From the NCBI RefSeq assembly GCF_029211225.1, contig NZ_JARGEM010000009.1:1-54549 (forward strand): 54,549 nt of DNA. The letters are read 5' to 3'. Numbering within the stretch: position 1 is the first letter of the stretch; the number at the start of each line of letters is the position of its first letter. The notes under the pieces are model-generated. The model saw only the letters and a program-made list of their open reading frames with translations, was not told where the DNA came from and made no database searches. Shown in pieces: positions 1 through 11,628 of this stretch. Made by a program: the position numbers and the translations under genes. This DNA comes from Antiquaquibacter metalliresistens (GTDB taxonomy: Bacteria > Actinomycetota > Actinomycetes > Actinomycetales > Microbacteriaceae).

Positions 1-1
1 C

Positions 2-64
2 GGCGGCTTGACGCCCATCGAGTTCGAAGCCAAGCTAGCCGAGCCGCACACACTGGCGGCCTAA
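2..64 (+). pseudogene. IS3-family transposase, extreme C-terminus (cut by window edge)
   Basis: Reading from base 2, an open frame runs GGLTPIEFEAKLAEPHTLAA and stops at a TAA at 62-64. This tail (a '.G.L.TPIEFE' segment shortly before the stop) is typical of the orfB product of IS3-family elements. The rest of the element lies to the left of the window, so I cannot say whether it is intact. The non-coding run after the stop, up to about base 100, would be the right end of the element, and it abuts an apbE gene that has lost its 5' part. The assignment rests on about 20 residues, so the family is likely but the subgroup is not known. Confidence 0.6.
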
Positions 65-99
65 ACCGAACCTGTCACCAGTTCGTTCCTCACGCCCCC

Positions 100-663
100 C
101 TGACCCAGGCCGGTTCGCAGCTGCGCGACACCTACGCGCGCGCCGTGCTGTGGCGCGAGCGCACCGACGGCGCGTTCACGCCGAACCGCCCCGACGGCGT
201 GATCGACCTCAACGGCATCGTCAAGGCCGAGGCGGTCGAGGCGGCCGGTGCTGCGCTGACTGCGGCGGGATGCCACCACTGGTCGATCAACGCCGGCGGC
301 GACATCCTCGTGGCCGGCGACGGAGCGCCGCACCTGATCGCCCTCGCCGATCCCGCGGATGCCTCCGCCACGCTCTGCGCGATCACCCTCGCCGGCCCCC
401 GCCGCGCCGTCGCCACCTCCGGCTCCGCACAACGCGGCGACCACATCTGGCGCGGAGGCTCGCGCACGCCTGCGGCCTTCGTGCAGGTGAGCGTGGTCGC
501 CGACGACATCGTCACCGCCGATGTGCTCGCCACCGCGATCGTCGCTGGCGGTCGTGACACGCTCGATGCGGTGTGCGATCGCTGGGACGTCGACGTCTTC
601 ACGGTCGATCGTGACGGGGCGATGCTCGCGACGCCGGGCCTGCGCGCCGCCCTCGCTGCCTAG
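100..663 (+). pseudogene. ApbE family FAD:protein FMN transferase, 5'-truncated
   Basis: ApbE proteins transfer FMN from FAD to a threonine of exported flavoproteins and are normally about 300 residues. Only the C-terminal part remains, about 185 residues. It contains the family blocks VIDLNGIVKAEAVE (substrate-binding loop), WSINAGGDILVAG, VATSG, and the late ADVLATAIVAGG region with the Asp/Thr-type metal-binding end. The frame stays open upstream to base 1, but residues before about base 100 (RRLDAHRV...) do not look like ApbE and overlap the IS3 transposase tail in another frame. The gene therefore appears cut by the insertion, losing its N-terminus and start. An internal start could still give a fragment, but that would lack the FAD-binding N-terminal part. 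It ends five bases before the 3' end of rnpB, which is on the opposite strand. Confidence 0.6.
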
Positions 664-667
664 CGGG

Positions 668-1057
668 CGAATGGGCCGGCTGATACGCCGGGTTCTGTTG
701 GGGTGCACTGCACCTTGGACGGCCATCTATCTAGAACGTGCGTTGCCGCACGTCTCAAGCGGTCTACCCGGGAACGGGACGAGCAGCCCCATGGTTCCCT
801 GTCTGACCTTGCTCCGGACGAGGTTTACCTAGCCGACCGCGTCACCGCGGCCGCTGGTGGTCTCTTACACCACCGTTTCACCCTTACCTCCGAGCCGAAG
901 CCCGGCGGCGGTCTGCTTTCTGTTGCACTGTTCTCGCGGGTTGCCCCGGGTGGGTGTTACCCACCATCCTGCTCTGCGGAGCCCGGACGTTCCTCGGCGA
1001 TGCGTCCCCCTCGTCGAGAGGGACGACACCGACGCGACCGTCTTGCCGGCCCATTCG
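668..1057 (-). ncRNA. rnpB: RNase P RNA (bacterial class A)
   Basis: Catalytic RNA of RNase P, which removes 5' leaders from tRNA precursors. Read on the minus strand, it starts and ends with complementary arms (CGAATGGGCCGGC at 1045-1057 against GCCGGCCCATTCG at 668-680), forming helix P1. Near the 5' end is the conserved GAGGAACGTCCGGGCTCC block followed by GCAGAGCAGGATGGTGGGTAA. Near the 3' end is ACAGAACCCGGCGTATCAG. These are the two halves of the universally conserved core. The length, about 390 nt, fits an actinobacterial class A RNA. Every open frame over this stretch is a non-coding shadow. An RNase H gene lies 10 bases upstream on the same strand, an arrangement common in actinobacteria. 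Confidence 0.95.
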
Positions 1058-1067
1058 TGCAGCAAGC

Positions 1068-1490
1068 CTACCGACCGAGGTCGGCCTTGGCATCCATCGC
1101 GAGGTTCGCGAGCTTGTCGGCGCGCGAGTTCTCGAGCCTCGGGATCCACTCGAAACGCACCGGAGTGCCGGTGAGCAGGTCGCGCGCCTCCGCGGCGAGC
1201 TCGGCCATGTCCGGGTGCTTGATGCGCCACCGGCCGGACATCTGCTCGACCACGAGCTTGGAATCCATGCGGATGAGCAGGTCGGCATCCGGATCGATCT
1301 CCAGTGCGCGACGCACCCCGGCGATCATCGCCTTGTACTCGGCGACGTTGTTGGAGGCGATGCCGCCGTAGAGACCGATCTCGGCGAGGATCTCGCCGCT
1401 GGCCATGTCCATCACCACCGCGCCGCTGCCGGAATGCCCCGGGTTGCCACGAGAACCGCCATCCGCCTCGATCACGAGAAGTCGACCCAT
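1068..1490 (-). CDS. RNase HI-like ribonuclease H family protein
   Basis: A 140-residue RNase H fold of the actinobacterial/YpdQ-like branch, which cleaves RNA in RNA:DNA hybrids. The four acidic catalytic positions are visible: Asp in EADGGSRGNPG, Glu in NNVAEYKAM, Asp in RMDSKLVVEQM, and Asp in NSRADKLANLAMD near the C-terminus. In mycobacteria and streptomycetes this domain is often fused to an acid phosphatase domain; here it stands alone. The ATG overlaps the stop of the upstream zinc-ribbon-like gene (TGATG), so the two are translationally coupled. Gene order Nif3 / zinc ribbon / RNase H / rnpB is conserved in related genomes. Function is confident; the physiological substrate is not established from sequence. 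Confidence 0.9.
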   Translation of the reverse strand: MGRLLVIEADGGSRGNPGHSGSGAVVMDMASGEILAEIGLYGGIASNNVAEYKAMIAGVRRALEIDPDADLLIRMDSKLVVEQMSGRWRIKHPDMAELAAEARDLLTGTPVRFEWIPRLENSRADKLANLAMDAKADLGR

Positions 1491-2230
1491 CAGAGTCCGG
1501 ACTCCTCGGTGCGCACCAGGATGGCGTCGCTGGACGGGCAGATCAGCACGTCGTCGGGCGCGGCGGCACGGATCTTCTGCAGTTCGTCCTCGAGCAGCTT
1601 TACGCCCGAGGCGAGCGAGACGCCGCCGCGGAGCAGGGATGCCCCGGTGCCGTAGCGGGAGCGCTGCTTCTCGTAGAGCGCGAGCAGATCCTCCGGCAGG
1701 GCCGACGCGATCACGCCGCGGTCGGCGGCGGCCGAGGCGCGATCGGCTGCGAGTGCGGCCAGCGCGGCATCCCTGGCCGCCTCGGCCTCGAGGGTGCGAG
1801 CGGCGATCGCGCCCAGCTCCGCCTCGGTGGTGCCCACCGCGGCCTGCTGCAGCTCGGCGCGCTCCATCACCGCCAGCTCGATCTCCTCGAGGTCGTCGAG
1901 GCGCTTGCGCAGGGCGGAGAGCTCCTGTTCCAGCGCGGCGACATCCTTCACCGACGAACTGGCCTGCAGACGCTCGCTGTCCCGCTGGATGCGGGTCTCG
2001 ACCACGGCGACATCGGCCTCGACACGACCGAGCTCGAGCTGGGTGTTCTCCAGCACACCCTGCTCCTCGGTGAGTCGCACGCGCAACGCTGCAGCCTGCG
2101 TGCCGAGATCGGCGATCGCGGCGAGTTCGGGCAGGCTCTTCGCGCGGTGGTCGAGCTGGGCGAGACGGGTGTCGAGCGCCTGCAGGTCGAGCAGTCTCGC
2201 CTGCACGTCGGGGGCGGCTTTCAAAGCCAT
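1490..2230 (-). CDS. C4-type zinc ribbon family protein with degenerate ribbon (COG1579)
   Basis: A 246-residue protein. Residues 1-170 form a long alpha-helical coiled coil (repeated LDL/ALEQEL heptads, low in proline), and a short C-terminal domain ends in ILVRTEESGL. The layout matches the CT398/COG1579 family, where the C-terminus normally carries two CxxC pairs that bind zinc. Here only one cysteine remains (VLICPSSDAILVRT), and the usual upstream pair is replaced by SLASGVKL, so this copy probably does not bind zinc. The start has a good Shine-Dalgarno (AAGGAGAA) about five bases upstream. It is cotranscribed with the Nif3-like and RNase H genes. The molecular role of the family is unsettled. 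Confidence 0.85.
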   Translation of the reverse strand: MALKAAPDVQARLLDLQALDTRLAQLDHRAKSLPELAAIADLGTQAAALRVRLTEEQGVLENTQLELGRVEADVAVVETRIQRDSERLQASSSVKDVAALEQELSALRKRLDDLEEIELAVMERAELQQAAVGTTEAELGAIAARTLEAEAARDAALAALAADRASAAADRGVIASALPEDLLALYEKQRSRYGTGASLLRGGVSLASGVKLLEDELQKIRAAAPDDVLICPSSDAILVRTEESGL

Positions 2231-2267
2231 GGGTGGTTCTCCTTCACTGCGGTCAATGCAACTGCGG

Positions 2268-3086
2268 TCATTGCAGAACCGCGAAATCCCAGGGATCGGT
2301 GCGCAACTCGCTCACGACGATCTCGACGTCGCTCAGCTCGGTGCGCAACTGCGCGGCCGCGGTGTCGAGCCACAGCCATTCGCTCGCCCAATGCGACACG
2401 TCGATGAGTGCGGGACCACCGGCGACACGCGCATTCTCCCGTGCCTCCGAGGCCGGGTGATGCCGCAGATCGCTCGTGATGTAGACATCGGCGGCGAGCA
2501 CCGCGGGATGACCGAGGTAGGCGTCGCCGGCACCCCCGCACAGGGCCACCGTCTGCACGCGCTGATCGAAGTCCCCGGAGACCCGGATGCCCGACGCGGT
2601 CGCCGGCAGCACGTCACCGAGGGCGCGCGCGAGCATGCCGAGCGTCGTGGGGGCGGCGAGCCGACCCACCCTGCCGATGCCGCGCGCGGGATCGGCCGCC
2701 GGCACGATGGGCGCAGTGTCGAGCAGCCCGAGACGCTCGGCGAACACCGCGGAGGTGCCGCGCTCGACGACGTCGGCGTTGGTGTGGGCGGCCAGCAGCG
2801 CGCAGTGCGCGCGGATCAGCCGGGTCAGCGCCGCACCCTTGTACCGGTCCCCCGCGACGCTCGTGACGCCGCGCAGCAGCAGCGGGTGGTGCACGAGCAG
2901 CAGGTCTGCGGAACGCTCGACCGCCTCGTCCACGGTGTCGAGCACGGCATCCACGGCGAGCAGGATGCGGGACACCTCGTCGCCTGGATCCCCGGCGACG
3001 AGGCCGACGGCATCCCAGGGCTCAGCGCCGGAGGCGGGCCACAGGCGCTCGACGGCGGCGGTCACATCCGCGACGTTGGTTGGCAC
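2268..3086 (-). CDS. Nif3-like dinuclear metal centre protein (YbgI/YqfO family)
   Basis: A 272-residue member of the Nif3/DUF34 family, toroidal hexamers that hold a dinuclear metal site. Some members act as GTP cyclohydrolase-like hydrolases or metal chaperones, but the general function is not settled. Metal-binding motifs are present: VHHPLLLRG (HxxP type), AAHTNADVV, and the C-terminal IDVSHWASE (HxxxE). Start is GTG at 3084-3086 (MPTNVADVTAAVERLWP), matching the usual family N-terminus. It is the first gene of the Nif3 / zinc ribbon / RNase H set; 37 bases separate it from the next gene, and this spacer contains an imperfect direct repeat (GCGGTCAATGCA / GCGGTCATTGCA). Confidence 0.9.
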   Translation of the reverse strand: MPTNVADVTAAVERLWPASGAEPWDAVGLVAGDPGDEVSRILLAVDAVLDTVDEAVERSADLLLVHHPLLLRGVTSVAGDRYKGAALTRLIRAHCALLAAHTNADVVERGTSAVFAERLGLLDTAPIVPAADPARGIGRVGRLAAPTTLGMLARALGDVLPATASGIRVSGDFDQRVQTVALCGGAGDAYLGHPAVLAADVYITSDLRHHPASEARENARVAGGPALIDVSHWASEWLWLDTAAAQLRTELSDVEIVVSELRTDPWDFAVLQ

Positions 3087-3127
3087 GCTGCCAGCCTACC
3101 CAGCGGGCCCCGGCTCGAAGCACCGCC

Positions 3128-6316
<3,189 letters not shown>

Positions 6317-6325
6317 GCCGGAAGT

Positions 6326-7246
6326 CTACGGCGAGGCGACCGAGGTACGCGGGTGACGGGCCGTGGCGAGCACAGTTACCGCGGCGAGAATGAGCCCCAG
6401 ACCGATCCACCCGATCGCATCCAGTCGCTCCCCGACGACGATCACCGCGAGCAGGGTGGCGACGAACGGCTCAAGCAGGGTGATCGTCGTCGCCGTGCTG
6501 CTGCGCAGCCTGCGCATGCCGATGCCGAAGAGCAGATACGCCACGAACATCGGGCCGAGAGCGAGGTAGGCGGCGATGCCGATCGTGCGCCCGGACTGCA
6601 GCAGCGGTGCGCCGAAGACGAGCAGCACCGGCACGAGCGCCACTGCACCGAGCCCGAACATGCCGCCCATCACCCCGCGCGACGGCTGCCCCGAACCGAT
6701 CGCCCGGCTCGATGCGTAGGTGTACAGCGCGTACGCCAGCCCGGCCAGGATGCCGAGCAGCACCCCCGCCACGACGCCGTCGCCCCCGCCGCCGCCGCCG
6801 TGGCCACCGAGGGCGAGCAGCACGACGCCGGTGATCGCCACCGCCGTGCATCCCGCCCACAGCGGCGACAGACGGTGCCGTTCGAACAGCCACTCGAGCA
6901 GGGCCGCAAACAATGGCCCCGTGCCCAGCGAGACGACGTTGCCGATCGCGACGCCGGCGATGTCCATGGAGGCATAGAAGGCGAGTGGATACACCACCAC
7001 CCCGGCCGCGCCCACGATCAGCCAGCGTCGGCTCCCGCCGGCGCGCAGGGCACCGAGGGCCGAGCGCGCGGACGTGGCGAACAGCAACAGGCCGCCGACC
7101 GCCATGGTCGAGGCGCCGATCGCGAGCGGACTCACGTCGCTCGGCATGAAGCTCGCGGCGGTGCCCGTCGTGCCCCACAGCAGCGAGGCCACGACGAGCG
7201 CCCACGCACCGGAACCGGTCGACGGGGAGGTAGCGGCGGGCACCAT
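6326..7246 (-). CDS. EamA/DMT family transporter
   Basis: A 306-residue integral membrane protein with ten hydrophobic segments and the internal two-fold duplication of the EamA (DUF6) family. The first half begins WALVVASLLWGTTGTAASF; the second repeat shows LLGILAGLAYALYTYASSRAIG and ends LEPFVATLLAVIVVGERLDAIGWIGLGLILAAV. Members export amino acids or other small metabolites; the substrate cannot be told. The last residues before the stop (TARHPRTSVASP) are hydrophilic. It is the upstream partner of the NCS1 permease, nine bases apart. Start ATG at 7244-7246. Confidence 0.85.
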   Translation of the reverse strand: MVPAATSPSTGSGAWALVVASLLWGTTGTAASFMPSDVSPLAIGASTMAVGGLLLFATSARSALGALRAGGSRRWLIVGAAGVVVYPLAFYASMDIAGVAIGNVVSLGTGPLFAALLEWLFERHRLSPLWAGCTAVAITGVVLLALGGHGGGGGGDGVVAGVLLGILAGLAYALYTYASSRAIGSGQPSRGVMGGMFGLGAVALVPVLLVFGAPLLQSGRTIGIAAYLALGPMFVAYLLFGIGMRRLRSSTATTITLLEPFVATLLAVIVVGERLDAIGWIGLGLILAAVTVLATARHPRTSVASP

Positions 7247-7281
7247 CCGAGGCTAGCGGCGATGGCGCCCCCGCGTGGAGG

Positions 7282-8112
7282 TCACCGGATGACGGCGACC
7301 GTGCACGGCATCGCGAGCGCGACCTCCTCGCTCACCGAGCCGAACCAGGCGCGACCGAGCGCACCACGCCCATGGCTGCCGACCACGAGCATGCTCGCGC
7401 CCTTGGCCGCGTCGATGAGGGCATCGGCAGGCCGCATCGGGGTAAGTACCCGTTCCACCCGCAGATCGGGGTGGTCTTCGGCGATGCCCGCGAGCGACTC
7501 GGCGAGCGCCAGTTCGTCGTCGGTCGAGGGCGAGATCGGCCACTGCCCGGACTCGGCGCCCCAGAACCACGGCGGCTGCCACGCACGCACGGCGGTGAGG
7601 GTCTCGCCCGCGCGGTCGGCTTCGGCCGCCGCGAACCGTACGGCCGCAGCGGAGAGCTCGGAGCCGTCGACGCCCACCACGACGCCGTGGCCGTCGGTGG
7701 GGACATCCGGCACGATGACGACGCTCACCGTGGCGTACTCCGCCATCCGCGACGCGCGCACGCCCGCGCGGCGACCCGCGCCGTGCGCGGCCGAGCGCGA
7801 TCCCACCACGAGCAGCGCGGCATCCGATGCGTGATCGCACAACTCGTACACCGGCGAGCCGACGATCACCGCCGCGTGCACGCTGAGGCCCTCGTGATCG
7901 GCGCGAAGCCGATCGGCGATGTCGTGAATGCGCTTCTCGGCCTCGGCGACGGCGTCCGCGGTGAGATCGAGCGCATCCGTGCCCCAATCGTCATCGACGA
8001 CGTGCACGATCTCCAACTCGACGCCCGTGGCGAGCGCTCGCTGCGCGGCCCATGCGATCGCGCGCACCTCTGTGTCGTTGCCGCCGACTCCGGCGACGAT
8101 CCTGTCTGCCAT
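7282..8112 (-). CDS. Universal stress protein, tandem UspA domains
   Basis: A 276-residue protein with two UspA domains in tandem. Domain 1 starts RIVAGVGGNDTEVRAIAWAA, and domain 2 starts GVVVGVDGSELSAAAVRFAAAEA. The second has the ATP-binding signature region VVGSHGRGALGRAWFGSVSEEVA; the first has VVGSRSAAHGAGRRAGVRAS, a looser version, so ATP binding may be confined to domain 2. Strong Shine-Dalgarno GGAGCTCACC directly before ATG. It sits immediately downstream of the P-type ATPase and beta-CASP genes on the same strand. Tandem Usp proteins next to a metal ATPase recall hypoxia/dormancy regulons of other actinobacteria; that link is inference only. Confidence 0.88.
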   Translation of the reverse strand: MADRIVAGVGGNDTEVRAIAWAAQRALATGVELEIVHVVDDDWGTDALDLTADAVAEAEKRIHDIADRLRADHEGLSVHAAVIVGSPVYELCDHASDAALLVVGSRSAAHGAGRRAGVRASRMAEYATVSVVIVPDVPTDGHGVVVGVDGSELSAAAVRFAAAEADRAGETLTAVRAWQPPWFWGAESGQWPISPSTDDELALAESLAGIAEDHPDLRVERVLTPMRPADALIDAAKGASMLVVGSHGRGALGRAWFGSVSEEVALAMPCTVAVIR

Positions 8113-8136
8113 GGTGAGCTCCTTCGCGTCTGGATG

Positions 8137-10011
8137 CTACGAATCTCGTTTCTTCGATCCGGCAGCGACAGGGCCGAACGTCCCTCCCTGCGCCGAACGG
8201 CTGGCGCGCGGACCGCCCCACCTCGCCCGCAGCCCGTTCAGGATCGTGAGCACGTCGATGCCCTCCTGCAGCAGGGCCCCGAAGATCGCCGGCAGGAATC
8301 CGAACGCGGCCACGACCATGAGCGCTGAGCTCAGGCCGATGCCGACCCACACGCTCTGCGTCGCCACGCGCACCGTGCGGCGGGCGATGGCCACGACGTC
8401 GGCCACGCGACCGAAATCGTCGACGAGCAGCACGATGTCCGCGCTCTCGCTCGCCGCGGAGGAACCGCGGGCACCCATCGCCACGCCGACGTCGGCCGCC
8501 GCGAGCACCGGGGCGTCGTTGACCCCGTCGCCGACCATCATCACGGGCTTCTCCGCCGTACGCACCGCCTCGACCTTGTCCCTGGGCATCAGGGCCGCCC
8601 GGATGTCGGTGAGGCCGGACTGCGCGCCGATGGTCTCCGCCGTGCCGCGCGCATCGCCGGTGAGCATGATGAAGTGGCGCACGCCGAGCGCACGCAGCCG
8701 CGCGATGGTCTGCGTCGCATCCTCACGCAGGGTGTCGCGCAGCACGATGGTGCCCGCGTAGTCGTCGACGACACCGACGTGCACGGCCATCTCGCCGGCA
8801 CCGAGCGGCGTGGTGAAGCCCTGCTCGGCCCCCGGCACGAAGGCGGCCTTGCCGACGCGCACGGTGCGCCCGTCGACCGTGCCCTCGAGCCCCATGCCGG
8901 GCACCTCGCGGATGTCGGTGGCGGTCGGCACCGCACCGGCCCGCTCGGCGGCCTCCGCGATCGACGCCGCGAGCAGATGGGGAGAGTGCGCCTCCAGCGC
9001 CCCGGCCAGGCCGAGCACGTCCACGCCCGCCGCGGATTCGACGCGCATCACGGTGGGGTGGCCGTCCGTGAGCGTGCCGGTCTTGTCGAGCGCGACGGTG
9101 CGGATGCGCGAGGCGCGCTCGAGCACCCCGCCCGACTTCACGATCACCCCGAGCCCGGAGGCGCGGTTCGTGCCCGCGAGGAACGCGACGGGCGCCGCGA
9201 TCAGCAGCGGGCACGGGGTCGCGACGACCAGCACCTCCGCGAACCGACTCGGCTCTCCGGAGAGGAACCACGCGAGCCCGGCGAAGACGACGGCCGCGAT
9301 CGAGAACGGCAGCGCGAATCGGTCGGCGAGACGCACGAACGGCGCACGTTCGTCCGCGGCCGCGGCCACGAGGTCGATGATCGACTGCAGCTGACTGTGG
9401 GCCACCGTCGCGGTCGCGCGCACCCGCACGCCGCGCTCGCCATTGACCGCACCGCTGAGCACCGCCGCTCCCTCGGCGCGGGACACCGGCAGGCTCTCCC
9501 CCGACATCGACGACTCGTCGAACACGCCGTCATCGAGCAGGATGCCGTCCACCGGCACGGTCTCACCGGGCCGCACCTCGACGACGTCGCCGATCCGCAC
9601 CTCGGCGACCGGGACATCCCTGATCGCATCCGTCACCACGTGGGCGACGGCGGGCGCCCGCTCCAGCAGCGCCGTCAGCTCGGCGCGCGCGCTGCGTTCG
9701 GCGAACTGCTCAAGCGCCTCGCCGCCGGTGAGCATGATCACGACGATGAGCGCCGCCCACTGGTCGCCGAGCGCGACGGTGCTGCCGATCGCGAGGATCG
9801 CCAGGAAGTCGATGCCCCACGCGCCCGAACGGATCGCCCGGATCATCGAGATCAACGATCGGATGGCGACGAGCACCGCGAAAGCCGAGATGCCCCAGCG
9901 GGCGACGACCTCGAAGCCCGCGAGCTGCGCGCCGAGACCGAGCAGTCCGACCGCGACCGCCGCGATCACCCAGGGGTACTCGCGGAGCCGGAAGCGCGCC
10001 GCGCGCCTCAC
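8137..10011 (-). CDS. P1B-type heavy-metal translocating ATPase with TPC motif
   Basis: A 624-residue P-type ATPase. Start chosen as GTG at 10009-10011, which overlaps the stop of the beta-CASP gene (GTGA); the open frame upstream of it reads as a shadow. Visible elements: actuator loop MSGESLPVS, phosphorylation site DKTGTLTDG, hinge GDGVNDAPVLAAADVGVAM, and two C-terminal helices. The metal-binding helix reads VVATPCPLLIAAPV, i.e. TPC instead of the CPC of Cu or Zn/Cd pumps. The N-domain, where P1B pumps carry a conserved His-Pro, reads HSPHLLAASI, so the usual SEHPLA order is altered. No N-terminal HMA domain is present. The ion cannot be named: TPC occurs in the little-studied P1B-5 group, but the hemerythrin tail of that group is missing. 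Confidence 0.85.
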   Translation of the reverse strand: MRRAARFRLREYPWVIAAVAVGLLGLGAQLAGFEVVARWGISAFAVLVAIRSLISMIRAIRSGAWGIDFLAILAIGSTVALGDQWAALIVVIMLTGGEALEQFAERSARAELTALLERAPAVAHVVTDAIRDVPVAEVRIGDVVEVRPGETVPVDGILLDDGVFDESSMSGESLPVSRAEGAAVLSGAVNGERGVRVRATATVAHSQLQSIIDLVAAAADERAPFVRLADRFALPFSIAAVVFAGLAWFLSGEPSRFAEVLVVATPCPLLIAAPVAFLAGTNRASGLGVIVKSGGVLERASRIRTVALDKTGTLTDGHPTVMRVESAAGVDVLGLAGALEAHSPHLLAASIAEAAERAGAVPTATDIREVPGMGLEGTVDGRTVRVGKAAFVPGAEQGFTTPLGAGEMAVHVGVVDDYAGTIVLRDTLREDATQTIARLRALGVRHFIMLTGDARGTAETIGAQSGLTDIRAALMPRDKVEAVRTAEKPVMMVGDGVNDAPVLAAADVGVAMGARGSSAASESADIVLLVDDFGRVADVVAIARRTVRVATQSVWVGIGLSSALMVVAAFGFLPAIFGALLQEGIDVLTILNGLRARWGGPRASRSAQGGTFGPVAAGSKKRDS

Positions 10012-11372
10012 GCCAGCTCGACGATCTCGCCCTGATCGGGCACCCGTACCGCCCAGCCGAGCTCGTGCTTGATGCGCAGCCGCAGCGCGTCGGCGGCAGA
10101 AGGCTCTCCATGCGTCACGTAGGTCATCGTAGGAGCCTGCGGTGCCGCCGCAAGCCACCGCATCACGGCGTCGGCATCCGCGTGCGCCGACATGCTCGGC
10201 AGGGAAACGACCTCGGCCTCGATCGCGACGTCACGACCGAAGATGCGCAGGCTGCGCTCGCCCCGCGCGAGGGCGGCACCACGCGTGCCCGCGGCCTGGA
10301 ACCCGGCGAGCACGACCGCGTTGGCGGGATCCCCGCCGAAGGCCGCGAGATGATGCAGGATGCGACCGCCGGTGATCATGCCGCTGGCGGAGATGATGAC
10401 CATCGGGCCGCTGCGCAGGTTGAGCTCCTTCGACTCCTCCACGCTGCGCACGTAGTGCGGCAACGAGTACAGGCGCTCCAACTCCTCGTCGGAGACGCGG
10501 TGCTCCTCGGGAAACGCGCGATAGATCCTCGCGGCGTTCGACGCCATCGGACTGTTGACGTAGATCGGCACGTCGGGAATCTCCCCCCGCTCCCGCAGGC
10601 GCGACAGGTGCAGCAGAAGCGACTCCGTGCGGCCGACCGCGAAGGCGGGGATCATCACGACCCCGCCGCGACCGCACACGCGCCGCACGATCTCGCCGAG
10701 CGCGCGTTCCGGGCTCTCCGCCGGGTGGTCGCGGTCGCCGTAGGTGGACTCGACGACGAGCACGTCGGTCTCGCCCAGCGCTCGCGGCGCGCGCATGAGG
10801 GGATCGTCCCAGCGACCGAGGTCGCCGCTGAAGGTCACCGTGCGATCCGCTGCCTTCAGACGCACCTGTGCAGCACCCACGATGTGTCCCGCGGGCAGCA
10901 ACGTCGCGGTCACGCCGCGCGCGACCCCGCGCGCCTCGTCGAAGGGAATCGACACGAACTGATCGAGCGCCACGAGCGCGTCGTTGACCGTATAGAGCGG
11001 TGCCGGATTAGCGTGCCGTGATGTGCCGTGCTTGCCCGCGTACCGCGCCTCCTCTTCGAGCAGGTACCCGCTGTCGGGCAGCAGGATGCCGCACAGCTCC
11101 TCCGTGCCCGGCGTGCAGAACACCGCGCCCGCGTAGCCGTCGCGCACGAGCGCCGGTAGATAGCCGGAGTGGTCCAGGTGCGCGTGCGTCACCACCACGG
11201 CATCCAGGTCCGCCGGAGCGAACGGCAACGGCCGCCGGTTGCGCTCGCGCAGCACCTTCAGTCCCTGGAACAGGCCGCAGTCGACGAGCACTCGCGCATC
11301 GGCGGTCGTCACGAGGTACCGGGAGCCCGTGACCGTGTCGGCCGCTCCGAGGAACTGCAGCGTGGTTGTCAT
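10008..11372 (-). CDS. Beta-CASP metallo-beta-lactamase fold RNase-like hydrolase
   Basis: A 454-residue MBL-fold protein of the CPSF/YsgK-like beta-CASP group, which includes RNA endonucleases. Residues 63-68 carry the dizinc motif THAHLDHSG. Further metal ligands follow in LLPAGHIVGAAQV and FSGDLGRWDDP. The beta-CASP cap shows VESTYGDRDHP, MIPAFAVGRTES, SASGMITGGRILHHL, and the C-terminal SMSAHADADAVMRW and THGEPSAADALRLRI blocks. All catalytic motifs look intact. Head gene of a three-gene run with the P-type ATPase (overlapping stop/start) and the universal stress protein. RNA is the expected substrate from family knowledge; a specific target is not known. Confidence 0.9.
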   Translation of the reverse strand: MTTTLQFLGAADTVTGSRYLVTTADARVLVDCGLFQGLKVLRERNRRPLPFAPADLDAVVVTHAHLDHSGYLPALVRDGYAGAVFCTPGTEELCGILLPDSGYLLEEEARYAGKHGTSRHANPAPLYTVNDALVALDQFVSIPFDEARGVARGVTATLLPAGHIVGAAQVRLKAADRTVTFSGDLGRWDDPLMRAPRALGETDVLVVESTYGDRDHPAESPERALGEIVRRVCGRGGVVMIPAFAVGRTESLLLHLSRLRERGEIPDVPIYVNSPMASNAARIYRAFPEEHRVSDEELERLYSLPHYVRSVEESKELNLRSGPMVIISASGMITGGRILHHLAAFGGDPANAVVLAGFQAAGTRGAALARGERSLRIFGRDVAIEAEVVSLPSMSAHADADAVMRWLAAAPQAPTMTYVTHGEPSAADALRLRIKHELGWAVRVPDQGEIVELA

Positions 11373-11502
11373 GGTCCCAGGCTGCGCCGTCCCGGTGCGC
11401 TGGGCAAGGGGCGAAGGTCACTGCGTGCGGCCGCAGCAAGCGGTTCTCGCCCTGCACCATCGACGCTTCACGCCGACGACCTCCGGCCGCCGTCGTGAAC
11501 CG

Positions 11503-11575
11503 TGGGCCCTACCGGGCTCGAACCGATGACATCCACGGTGTAAACGTGGCGCTCTACCAACTGAGCTAAAGGCCC
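11503..11575 (-). tRNA. tRNA-Val(UAC)
   Basis: Minus-strand cloverleaf, 73 nt with discriminator A. Acceptor GGGCCUU pairs with AGGGCCC (one U-G). The D-arm is AGCTCAGTTGGTAGAGC. The anticodon stem CCACG/CGTGG encloses loop TTTACAC, giving anticodon UAC (Val). The T-arm is ATCGGTTCGAGCCCGGT. CCA is not encoded. It lies between the beta-CASP gene and a plus-strand membrane protein gene. Confidence 0.95.
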
Positions 11576-11628
11576 ATCGCCCGGCGGGCCGGGTCGATGC
11601 GCCACCATGCTACCGGCATACTCATGCC

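Noticed and set aside
865-1288. Open frames over 865-1288 on both strands
   Set aside because: This stretch is RNase P RNA; the frames have no protein similarity.
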